This document shows, piece by piece, positions 1-5,841 of a stretch of 5,841 bases of DNA. The notes below the pieces were generated by a model that searched no databases, was not told where the DNA came from, and saw only the letters and a program-made list of their open reading frames with translations. Made by a program: the position numbers and the translations under genes. Positions within the stretch are counted from its first letter, which is position 1. The number at the start of each line of letters is the position of its first letter. Origin of the DNA: Alphaproteobacteria bacterium (GTDB lineage: Bacteria; Pseudomonadota; Alphaproteobacteria; Rhodospirillales; Magnetospirillaceae); contig JADFZP010000226.1 in the NCBI GenBank assembly GCA_015232485.1, forward strand, positions 1 through 5,841. Reading direction: 5' to 3'.

Positions 1-373
1 GATCGACCTCATCGCCGTTCTCGGGCACGTCGAGGGGAGGAACCGGGTCCTGCTCGCCCAGGGTCTGGCCGGCGATCGGGGGAATGTCGGTGCCGCCGCC
101 AACCTCGGACGTGGAGATTTCGGAGTCGCTCGACAGGGCGCCGCCTTCGAGGATCTGGTCACGGTTGCCCTGGACGTTGTCGCCGCCGGAATGCACGTTG
201 GACAGATCGACGGCGTCATCGCCGCCCTGGTCCAGTTCCGCCTGCTCCTGGCCCTGGACATCTTCGGATGCGGGCTGCTGCAGCGAGGTCAGATCGTCGA
301 GAACCTGCCCGTCAAGCTGCTGCTCGTTCGTCAGGCCCTTGCCCGACCCTTGCCCATCATTCGTATCGGCCAT
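1..373 (-). CDS. N-terminal part of an acidic, signal-peptide-less protein; probable T1SS cargo (partial)
   Basis: An open frame starts at ATG 373-371 and runs off the left edge without a stop, giving 124 complete codons. The start is well fixed: reading upstream in frame, a TAG at 421-419 is reached with no other ATG, GTG or TTG. The protein begins MADTNDGQGSGKG and is strikingly acidic: by my count 18 Asp and 10 Glu against one Lys and one Arg, with no Cys. Gly, Gln, Ser and Asn are abundant and there is no hydrophobic N-terminal stretch, so no Sec or Tat signal. Short echoes such as DVQGQEQ and NVQGNRDQ (about residues 39-45 and 66-73) suggest low-complexity disordered sequence. The last visible residues are Pro-rich (DPVPPLDVPENGDEVD). 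Acidic, Cys-poor proteins with no N-terminal signal next to T1SS genes are typically RTX or large adhesin cargo with a C-terminal export signal. The cargo role is inference; no RTX repeat is visible in this fragment. Confidence 0.72.
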   Translation of the reverse strand, partial: MADTNDGQGSGKGLTNEQQLDGQVLDDLTSLQQPASEDVQGQEQAELDQGGDDAVDLSNVHSGGDNVQGNRDQILEGGALSSDSEISTSEVGGGTDIPPIAGQTLGEQDPVPPLDVPENGDEVD

Positions 374-456
374 GTGACACCCACCCCGGTGAGAATATGT
401 TCCGTTCCAGGGTCGACTCTAAAGCGCCCACCGCCACCCCAATAGACGGCCGATGG
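374..456 (-). other. Intergenic leader with G-rich repeats before the acidic protein gene
   Basis: This is the only non-coding gap in the cluster: 83 bases between the lipoprotein stop codon (TAA, 459-457) and the ATG at 373. On the coding (minus) strand it has two G-rich blocks sharing GGGGTGG. One is at 440-427 (GGGGTGGCGGTGGG). The other is at 387-380 (GGGGTGGG), 6 bases upstream of the ATG. The proximal block is the only candidate ribosome binding site and is not a standard Shine-Dalgarno sequence. I see no hairpin followed by a T-run on the minus strand, so there is no evidence that transcription from the upstream operon stops here. A gap this size could hold a separate promoter for the cargo gene, but no convincing -35/-10 pair was found. 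Confidence 0.4.
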
Positions 457-948
457 TTACAATTTTGGAGTAATGCACGCGATCCGCCCGTCCGCCTCGC
501 GCCGGCACGAGACCCCGCCCTTCGGCGAGCGGGCGCGCTCGGCGGGCGAGGGGCCGAAGGTGTCGCGATCCGGCGTGATCCGCCCCTTGGGGCCGATCTC
601 GTAAAGGCGCGCGCGGAACAGCCGCTCTTCGTACAGGAAGGTGCGGCAGGCGTCGTAGGCGGGGGCCTCGCCATGGCCTTCGGCGCGGCATAGGTCGTGC
701 TCGCGGTCGGCCTGGGTGATGCAGCCCGAGGCCAGCGAGACCAGCGGAAAGGCCGCCGGGGCGAAGCGGTCGCAGGCGGGAATCGGCCCGGCCTCGGCGA
801 CCAGGGCGCGGCAGGTCGGAAAGGCCGGCTCGTCGCGGCGATAGCCCCACGATTCGCAGAGGTCCTCGGCCTTTTCGGGCGTCGTCCCGGCGCAGCCGGC
901 GGTCAGCAGCAGCAGCAGGCAGGCGAGCAGGGGCGGCGGAAGTCTCAT
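457..948 (-). CDS. Small Cys-rich lipoprotein with duplicated two-cysteine motif, unknown function
   Basis: A 163-residue protein. Residues 1-19 form a lipoprotein signal: a short basic start (MR), a Leu-rich core, and LTAGC with Cys19 as the predicted lipidated residue. The mature part carries eight more Cys (31, 46, 59, 76, 87, 101, 148, 158), enough for four disulfides in the periplasm or on the outer membrane. Residues 28-49 and 84-104 look like two copies of one unit: acidic/His-D-L-C, then G four residues after the Cys, then A-[FY]-x-x-C-R. The Cys-Cys distances are 15 and 14. This resembles the C-x3-G-[FY]-...-[FY]-x-x-C pattern I associate with small alphaproteobacterial secreted or lipoproteins; that is recollection, not a search. 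The start codon overlaps the stop of the outer-membrane factor gene (ATGA, 948-945), so it is translationally coupled to the secretion genes. I do not recognise a named family. An accessory role at the outer-membrane channel or in cargo handling is a guess from position. Confidence 0.8.
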   Translation of the reverse strand: MRLPPPLLACLLLLLTAGCAGTTPEKAEDLCESWGYRRDEPAFPTCRALVAEAGPIPACDRFAPAAFPLVSLASGCITQADREHDLCRAEGHGEAPAYDACRTFLYEERLFRARLYEIGPKGRITPDRDTFGPSPAERARSPKGGVSCRREADGRIACITPKL

Positions 949-2414
949 GGCTTCGTTCCTTCCGCCGGCACGATCGCCGGCATGGTGATCGGATCGCCGC
1001 GTTGATCGCTGGTGAAGCCGCCGCCCAGCGCCTTGTAAAGGTCGACGGTGGCGACCAGCCGGCGGAAGCGCGCCACCAAGCGGTCGTCCTCGGACTTGTA
1101 GCGGGTCCGTTCGGTGTCGAGCACGGCGAGATAGTCGCTGGCGCCCAGCCGGTACTTCTCGACGGTCAGCGCGTGCGCCTGTTGGGCCAGCGTGACGAAC
1201 CGGATCTGCGCCGCCTCCTGGGTGGAGTAAAAGCGCAGCGAGGCGAGCGAATCCTCGACGTCGCGCAGCGCCAGCAGCACCGACTGGTAATAGGCCTCGA
1301 CCAGTTCCTCGCGGCGCGCCTCGTTGACTTGCACGTCGCTACGCCCGCGCCCGCCGTCGAACACCGACTGCGCGATCTGGCCGAGCAGGCCATAGACCAG
1401 CCCGCCCGGCCCGCTCAGCGCCGACATGTACAGGCTGGCCAAGCCATAGCTGGCCGACAGATTGAACGAGGGCAGTAGCCGAGCCCGCGCCACGTTGAGG
1501 TTGGCGTGGGCGGCGGCCAGATTGGCCTCGGCGCGGCGCAGATCGGGCCGGCGGCCGAGCAGGTCCGAGGGCAGGCCGAGCGGTGGCGCCGGCAGCACCA
1601 GCGGGTCCAGGCTGGTGGCCTTGATGCGCAGGGTGCCGGGTGGCGTGGCGACCAGCACCGCCAAGCGGTTCATGGCCCTGTCGCGGATCAGCTCGATGAT
1701 CGGCACCTCGGCCTCGAACGAGGCGATCGAGGTCTTCTGGCGGGCCAACTCCGGGCCGGTCGAGTCGCCCGCGTCGAACCGCTCCTGCACCGCCGCCAGC
1801 AGTTTGCGCGACAGCTCGACATTGCGCTGGGCGGCGGTCAGGCGTTCGCGCGCCGACAGCGCCTCGAAATAGGCGGTGGCGACGTCGGCGGTCAGCGTGT
1901 TGGCGATCGTCTCGGCGTCGAAGGCCGAGGCGCGCAGGGACTCGTCGGCGCTTAGGGCGGCCCAGCGGTTCTTGCCCCACAGGTCGATTTCGTAGCTGGC
2001 CCGCAGGCCGACCTGATAAAGGCGGCGGGTGTCGAAGGGCTCGCCAGGATCGAGCGGCACGCCGCCCGACGGCGCGTCGACCTGACCGCTGGCCTGGAAG
2101 TCGACACGCGGGAAGCGCCCGGCCAGCGGAATGCCCGAGGCCGCCGCCGCCTGACGGATGCGGGAGACCGCCGCCTTCAGGTCGTGATTGTTGCGCAAGG
2201 CGCTTTCGACCAGTTCGTCGAGTTCGGCGCTGCGGAAGCCCATCCACCATTCCGAGGACGGGCGCGGCAAGGATGTGGCCTCGGGCGCCGACAGGCTGTA
2301 GGCGGCCGGCAGTTCGGGCCGGGGCGGACGGAATTCCTGGTCCTGGGCGGCGCAGGCCGACAGGACGGCCAGCAGGCCTAAGGCGGCGATGGGCGGGCGG
2401 TTGGCCATGCTCAT
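945..2414 (-). CDS. Outer-membrane factor lipoprotein, NodT/OprM family (T1SS outer-membrane channel)
   Basis: A 489-residue protein forming the trimeric outer-membrane and periplasmic tunnel of a tripartite exporter. The N-terminus is a lipoprotein signal ending LSAC, with Cys21 lipidated. Family landmarks in order: WW-x-F-x-S-x-E-L-x-x-L-V around 56-70 and NNHDLKAA at 75-82 (first outer-membrane-efflux repeat); YEIDLWGKNR at 141-150; a helical stretch ending near 255; then the second repeat with GLPSDLLGRRPDLRRAE at 280-296, ARARLLPSFNLSASYG at 309-324, VFDGGR at 351-356, and LGASDYLAVLDTER at 423-436. It closes with LYKALGGGF at 459-467. Length and motifs fit the NodT/OprM/CusC branch, whose members usually serve RND pumps, but here the gene overlaps the HlyD gene by four bases (ATGA). 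A second ATG at 2408-2406 has better spacing from GGGAA (2421-2417), so the first two residues may not be made. The stop overlaps the next gene's start. Confidence 0.95.
   Translation of the reverse strand: MSMANRPPIAALGLLAVLSACAAQDQEFRPPRPELPAAYSLSAPEATSLPRPSSEWWMGFRSAELDELVESALRNNHDLKAAVSRIRQAAAASGIPLAGRFPRVDFQASGQVDAPSGGVPLDPGEPFDTRRLYQVGLRASYEIDLWGKNRWAALSADESLRASAFDAETIANTLTADVATAYFEALSARERLTAAQRNVELSRKLLAAVQERFDAGDSTGPELARQKTSIASFEAEVPIIELIRDRAMNRLAVLVATPPGTLRIKATSLDPLVLPAPPLGLPSDLLGRRPDLRRAEANLAAAHANLNVARARLLPSFNLSASYGLASLYMSALSGPGGLVYGLLGQIAQSVFDGGRGRSDVQVNEARREELVEAYYQSVLLALRDVEDSLASLRFYSTQEAAQIRFVTLAQQAHALTVEKYRLGASDYLAVLDTERTRYKSEDDRLVARFRRLVATVDLYKALGGGFTSDQRGDPITMPAIVPAEGTKP
956..961 (-). 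promoter_or_regulatory. Ribosome binding site of the Cys-rich lipoprotein gene
   Basis: On the minus strand AAGGAA lies seven bases before the ATG at 948-946, inside the last codons of the outer-membrane factor gene. It is a purine-rich Shine-Dalgarno match at normal spacing. It supports the ATG that overlaps the upstream stop codon as the true start of the lipoprotein. Confidence 0.6.
2411..2414 (-). other. Stop-start overlap ATGA joining the HlyD and outer-membrane factor genes
   Basis: The minus strand reads ATGA: ATG (2414-2412) can start the outer-membrane factor and TGA (2413-2411) ends HlyD. A GGGAA at 2421-2417 is only two bases from this ATG but eight from the in-frame ATG at 2408-2406. 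Initiation may therefore occur at either; the lipoprotein signal is intact in both cases. Confidence 0.65.
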
Positions 2415-3769
2415 CGTTCCCGGAACGACTGTTGCAGGCCGACCGCGACGGGTTTCAGCAGGTATTCCAGCAAAGTCTTTTCCCCCGTCACGATGTCGAC
2501 CGTCGCCGTCATGCCCGGCAGCAGCGGGTGCAGCCCCGGTTCATCGCCGACATGGGTGCGGGCCGGGCGGACCACGCCCTTGTAGTAAGGCTGCGCCGCG
2601 TCGTCCAGCGCGGTCGACGCCGAAACCCGCTCCAACACGCCGGGAACCCCGCCATAGCGGGCGAAATCATAGCTGGCCGCCTTGATCGTCACGCGCTGGC
2701 CGGGCCGCACATGGGCGACGTCGCGCGGCCCGATCCGCACCTCGACCTCGAGACGGTCGTCGGCCGGCACCACCCGCATCAGCACGACGCCCGGCTGGAT
2801 CACCGAGCCGACCGTGCGCACCCGCAGATCCTGCACCAGACCGCGCACCGGGGCGCGGACGTCCAGGCGCTCGACGCGGTCGGCGGCCTTTTTCACCGCC
2901 TCCTGCACCTGGGACAACTCGGCGGTGACGGTGCCCATCTCGTTGAGGGCTTCCTGGCGCATCGTGGAGTAAAGGTTCTGTTGGCGGTTCTCGACCTCGC
3001 TCAACGCCTCGCGGGCGGTGCGGATCTGCTGTTCAAGGCGCAGCACCTCGCCCTGGGCGGTGACCTGGGCGCGCCGGGTTTCCAGGAATTCGACACGCGA
3101 GATCAAGCCCTTGGCCACCAGACCCTCGCGCATGGCGACCAGTTCGGCGGTCAGCTTGAGGTGACGCTGGGCGATCGCCAGGGCGTCTTCCATCTGGGTG
3201 ACCTCGGCGCGCTTCTGCTCGATCTGCTTCTGCACCACCTCGCCGCCCAGATCGCGGTTCTGGATTTGATTTTCGTAGATGCGCCGCTGGTCGGCGACCA
3301 GATCGGAATGCTGTGGCGCGATGGCCGAGAAGTCCGGCTCGCGGCCCTCGGCGAAGGCCTTCAGCCGCTCGGCGCGCAGTTGCAGGCCGCGCAGCCGCGC
3401 CTCGAGCTGTTCGGCCTCCGAGCGCGCCTGGGCGGGCGCCAAGCGCATCAGCACCTCGCCCTGATCGACCAATTGGCCGTCCTTGGCGGTGATCTCCGAG
3501 ACCATGCCACCTTCGAGATGCTGCACCACCTGCACCGCGCCGCTGGGCACCATCGAGCCGGGGGCCACGGCGACCTCTTCGATGGTGGTGATGCTGGCCC
3601 AACCGACGAACAGCAGGATGGTCGCCACCATGGCGGCCAGGAACAGCCGGACGTTGACCGGAACGCTGTCCTCTTCAAGCTGGATCGCCTCGGACAGATA
3701 GCGGCGCTGGCCCCGCCCTCGGCCATGGGCGGGAAGATTCGCCTTGGGGGCTGTCAGCGCTTTCTTCAT
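2411..3769 (-). CDS. HlyD-family type I secretion periplasmic adaptor (membrane fusion protein)
   Basis: A 452-residue protein from ATG 3769-3767. A TTG one codon upstream would give 453 residues and is less likely. It links the inner-membrane ABC exporter to the outer-membrane factor. Numbering here includes that TTG residue. Residues 1-41 are a cytoplasmic basic-then-acidic tail. Residues 42-59 are the single membrane anchor. VQHLEGGMV-x5-KDGQLVDQGEVLMRL (82-111) is the first half of the lipoyl domain. A long heptad-like hairpin, rich in Glu, Gln, Arg and Leu, runs from about 115 to 303. DVRAPVRGLVQDLRVRTVGSVI (304-325) is the second lipoyl half. The beta-barrel domain follows, and LLPGMTATVDIVTG (417-430) with LLEYLLKPV (434-442) is the C-terminal hallmark of T1SS-type HlyD proteins rather than RND adaptors. 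The start shares one base with the ABC stop (TGATG) and the stop overlaps the outer-membrane factor start (ATGA). No strong Shine-Dalgarno precedes it, which fits coupling to translation of the ABC gene. Confidence 0.96.
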   Translation of the reverse strand: MKKALTAPKANLPAHGRGRGQRRYLSEAIQLEEDSVPVNVRLFLAAMVATILLFVGWASITTIEEVAVAPGSMVPSGAVQVVQHLEGGMVSEITAKDGQLVDQGEVLMRLAPAQARSEAEQLEARLRGLQLRAERLKAFAEGREPDFSAIAPQHSDLVADQRRIYENQIQNRDLGGEVVQKQIEQKRAEVTQMEDALAIAQRHLKLTAELVAMREGLVAKGLISRVEFLETRRAQVTAQGEVLRLEQQIRTAREALSEVENRQQNLYSTMRQEALNEMGTVTAELSQVQEAVKKAADRVERLDVRAPVRGLVQDLRVRTVGSVIQPGVVLMRVVPADDRLEVEVRIGPRDVAHVRPGQRVTIKAASYDFARYGGVPGVLERVSASTALDDAAQPYYKGVVRPARTHVGDEPGLHPLLPGMTATVDIVTGEKTLLEYLLKPVAVGLQQSFRER

Positions 3770-3771
3770 CA
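3767..3771 (-). other. Stop-start overlap TGATG joining the ABC and HlyD genes
   Basis: The minus strand reads TGATG: TGA (3771-3769) ends the ABC exporter and ATG (3769-3767) starts the HlyD protein, sharing one base. With no clear Shine-Dalgarno just upstream, re-initiation by terminating ribosomes is the likely route. This would keep the two inner-membrane components in fixed proportion, and it favours the ATG over the preceding TTG. Confidence 0.7.
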
Positions 3772-5841
3772 AAGGGAGTCCAATCCGATTTGCTTGGCCA
3801 CCGTGTCGTAGGACCCGAAGGCGCGGCCATAGCCGCCTTGAAGGTAAAGCACCGCGTCGGCCAGTCGCAGGTGGCTGGGCCGGTGGGTGACGATCACCAC
3901 CGCGGTGCGGCCCCGGATGCGGCCGATCGCCTCGATGAAGGCGCGGTCGCCGACGAAGTCCAGGCCGTTGCCCGGCTCGTCGAGCAGCAGCAGCGACGCC
4001 GGTTTGAGATAGGCGCGGGCCAAGGACAGCCGCTGGCGCAGGCCGATCGCCATGTGGTCGGCGTGCCCGTCCAGGATGCGGGTGTCAAGGCCGCGCGGCA
4101 GGGCCAGCACCTCGTCGCGGGCGCCGCTCATCTCCAGCGCCCATTCCAACTCGGCGTCGGTGGCGTTGGGATGGGCCAGCCGCAGATTCTGGGCGATGGT
4201 GCCGTAGAAGAAATCCGGCCGCTGCGGCACATACGAGATGGCGCGGCGCAGATCGACCGGATCGATCTGGCGCAGATCGACGCCGTCCAGGCGCACGCTG
4301 CCGGCCTGGGCGTGGTAAAGCCCCAGCATCAATTTGATGGTCGTCGACTTGCCCGAACCGTTCGAGCCGGCCACCGCCAGCACTTGGCCGGGCTCGACCT
4401 GGAAGCTCACGCCGACCAGCGCCGGATCGGCCTCGTGGCTGTAGCGGAACGAGACGCGGTTGAAGGCGATCTGGCCGCGATAGGTGCGGGTCGCATGCAC
4501 CTGGGCGGTGGGTTCGCTTTCCGCCTTCAGGCGCATCAACGCGTCCATCTGGCCCAGGCTGGCCTTGGCGCGCACCAGCGTGCCGACGGCGGTGAAGGCG
4601 TTCTGCAACGGCGCCAGCAGGCGCCAGATGATCATCATCGAGGCGATGATGCCGCCGGTGCTGATCGCTCCGCTCAGCGCGCCGAACACGCAGACGCTGA
4701 CGGTCGCCAAGCCGGTCAGCACGATCAAGGTCTGGGCGGCCATCGACATCGCCATGCCGGACAGGCTGGCGCGGAAATCGGCCATGATGGCCCGCGCCGA
4801 GATCTGGCGGTGACGCTCGAGCCAGGTCTCCTCGGCGGCGGCGAGGCGGATGGCGCGCATCTTGGCCAAGCTGTCGATCAGGAACTCCTGCCGATGCGAG
4901 CCGGCCCGCGACGACGCGGACAGCCGCTCCTTCAGCGCCGGATAGAACAGCGTGGTCAGCAGCGTCAGGGCCACTCCGGCGAACAGCACCACCAGCAGCA
5001 GCCAGGGATTGATGATCGCCAGGGCCACCACGAACACCAGACTGGTCGGCAGGTCGAAGAACAGCGTCGCCAGCGGCCCCACGAACATGTCGCGCAAGCC
5101 CTCGAGATCCTTGATGCGGGCGACCTGCGAGCCGACCGTGGCGCGCTCGGTGAACGACACCGGCAGCGCCAGGATGCGCTGGAACACGGCATTGCCCGCC
5201 ACATAGGTGCCGCGCGCGCCCACGAAGGACAGGATGTGCCCGCGGAAGCCGCGGAAGGTGGCCTCGGCGCCCAGGGCGATGGCCGCCCCGGCCAGCAGAT
5301 AGGGCAGCACGGCGGCGTTGCCGGCCGGGATCACGAAATCGTAGCAAGCCATCACGAACAGCGGCGCGGCCAGCGCCAGGATGTTGATGAACACCGAGGC
5401 GCCGAAGCCCAGCCACATATGCGGCAGGAAGCGCTTCAGCATGCGCCGCGACCAGCTTCCCTCGGCCGCCCCATGCGAATCGTCGAGCGGCTGGAAGAAA
5501 TAGGCCGAGCCCGGCTGCGGGGTCGGCTGGCGCTCGGTCAAGCCGACGGCGGCGCCGTCGAAGGCGGTGATGCGGTCGTCCTCGCGCTGAAGGACGACCA
5601 GCATCGGTCCCTGGTCGGGGACGAACAGGCAGGGCATCAGGCGCGGGTCGATGTCGGCCAGATCGATGCGCAGATGGCGGCTGGAGAAATTGAGGTTGGC
5701 CATCACTTGGCGGATGTCCTCGGCCCGCAAGGTCTCCTTGAGATGGGGCAGCACCTCGCTCAGGCGGCGGGGATCGCCGCGCCAGCCCAGCGCGGTCAGC
5801 AGGCCGGCCAGACAGAAGGTGGCGTCGGTCGGCTTGGGATA
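3769..5841 (-). CDS. T1SS ABC exporter with degenerate C39-like domain and non-canonical signature motif (5' partial)
   Basis: The inner-membrane motor of the secretion system. 690 codons are visible and the frame is still open at the right edge; the GTG at 5754 is internal. Numbering is from the first visible residue (YPKPTDATFCLAG). Residues 1 to about 100 match the C39-peptidase-like fold of T1SS transporters, but Asp6 sits where the catalytic Cys would be and Met80 (GPMLVVL) where the His would be, so it should be non-proteolytic. Six membrane helices follow: about 144-166, 177-195, 261-279, 281-299, 369-390 and 396-412. The ATPase domain has Walker A GSNGSGKST (492-500), Q-loop YVPQRPD (Gln540), Walker B LLLLDEP (catalytic Glu622), D-loop GNGLD and H-loop IVTHRPS (His653). 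The signature reads MAIGL (597-601) instead of LSGGQ, although the following RQRLSLARA is normal. The family usually has about 700-730 residues, so perhaps 20-40 are missing. The gene overlaps the HlyD gene by one base. Confidence 0.95.
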   Translation of the reverse strand, partial: YPKPTDATFCLAGLLTALGWRGDPRRLSEVLPHLKETLRAEDIRQVMANLNFSSRHLRIDLADIDPRLMPCLFVPDQGPMLVVLQREDDRITAFDGAAVGLTERQPTPQPGSAYFFQPLDDSHGAAEGSWSRRMLKRFLPHMWLGFGASVFINILALAAPLFVMACYDFVIPAGNAAVLPYLLAGAAIALGAEATFRGFRGHILSFVGARGTYVAGNAVFQRILALPVSFTERATVGSQVARIKDLEGLRDMFVGPLATLFFDLPTSLVFVVALAIINPWLLLVVLFAGVALTLLTTLFYPALKERLSASSRAGSHRQEFLIDSLAKMRAIRLAAAEETWLERHRQISARAIMADFRASLSGMAMSMAAQTLIVLTGLATVSVCVFGALSGAISTGGIIASMMIIWRLLAPLQNAFTAVGTLVRAKASLGQMDALMRLKAESEPTAQVHATRTYRGQIAFNRVSFRYSHEADPALVGVSFQVEPGQVLAVAGSNGSGKSTTIKLMLGLYHAQAGSVRLDGVDLRQIDPVDLRRAISYVPQRPDFFYGTIAQNLRLAHPNATDAELEWALEMSGARDEVLALPRGLDTRILDGHADHMAIGLRQRLSLARAYLKPASLLLLDEPGNGLDFVGDRAFIEAIGRIRGRTAVVIVTHRPSHLRLADAVLYLQGGYGRAFGSYDTVAKQIGLDSL

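Noticed and set aside
394..423. Possible promoter on the minus strand: TTTAGA (423-418), 18-base spacer, CATATT (399-394)
   Set aside because: Each box matches the consensus at only four of six positions, and the implied transcript would begin at or inside the only candidate ribosome site before the ATG at 373. Too weak to annotate.
84..445. Two overlapping plus-strand frames (84-377 and 191-445) at the left end
   Set aside because: Both are antisense to the acidic open-ended minus-strand frame, which has a unique start and the expected operon orientation. The plus-strand products are Ser/Pro/Cys-rich strings without features of a real protein.
905..921. Short CAG/CTG repeat
   Set aside because: It encodes the run of Leu in the lipoprotein signal peptide. 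Repeated CTG is the preferred Leu codon in this GC-rich genome, so it needs no phase-variation explanation.
1339..2250. A 303-codon minus-strand frame inside the outer-membrane factor gene
   Set aside because: It is an Arg/Gly/Pro-rich out-of-frame shadow of the NodT-type channel, whose own frame shows every family motif.
2273..3811. A 512-codon open frame on the plus strand opposite the HlyD gene
   Set aside because: It lies antisense to a clearly conserved HlyD gene and the end of the channel gene. Its product is a low-complexity His/Arg/Gln/Leu-rich string without domain logic, typical of the complement frame in very GC-rich coding DNA.
4085..5416. A 443-codon minus-strand frame inside the ABC exporter gene
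   Set aside because: It is out of frame with the intact exporter and encodes Arg/Gly/Ala-rich sequence with no recognisable motif. The exporter frame is continuous, so no frameshift is needed to explain it.
5752..5754. GTG as the start codon of the ABC exporter
   Set aside because: The frame is open for 29 further codons to the window edge, and those codons encode the conserved beginning of the C39-like domain. The real start therefore lies outside the window.

Overview
The window holds most of a type I secretion (T1SS) gene cluster. Five genes all lie on the minus strand, so the biological order runs from the right edge to the left edge. GC content is very high, G/C dominates third codon positions, and the protein style (Ala/Arg/Asp-rich, NodT-type outer-membrane factor, HlyD with a strict alphaproteobacterial look) suggests a free-living alphaproteobacterium, possibly of the Rhodospirillales. 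That taxonomic guess is inference from style only; there is no marker gene here. LAYOUT, in transcription order: (1) 5841-3769, a T1SS ABC exporter. It lacks only its extreme N-terminus, which lies beyond the window edge. It has a degenerate C39-peptidase-like domain, six membrane helices and an ATPase domain with an abnormal signature motif. (2) 3769-2411, a HlyD-family periplasmic adaptor. (3) 2414-945, a lipoprotein outer-membrane channel of the NodT/OprM type. (4) 948-457, a small Cys-rich lipoprotein with an internal duplication that I cannot assign to a named family. (5) After an 83-base G-rich gap, 373 to beyond base 1, the first 124 residues of a very acidic protein with no signal peptide. 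Genes 1-4 are joined by stop/start overlaps (TGATG, ATGA, ATGA) and must be co-transcribed. HOW THEY WORK TOGETHER: the ABC protein, adaptor and outer-membrane factor supply the three parts of a one-step inner-to-outer membrane conduit. The acidic, Gly/Asp/Gln-rich, signal-peptide-less protein at the left edge looks like the start of its cargo (an RTX or large adhesin-like protein), although the diagnostic repeats would lie outside the window. The Cys-rich lipoprotein sits between the channel and the putative cargo and is the least explained member. The points most worth following are the broken LSGGQ signature (which suggests a heterodimeric exporter with a partner gene outside the window), the inactive peptidase-like domain, the NodT-type lipidated channel used in a T1SS setting, and the novel lipoprotein.
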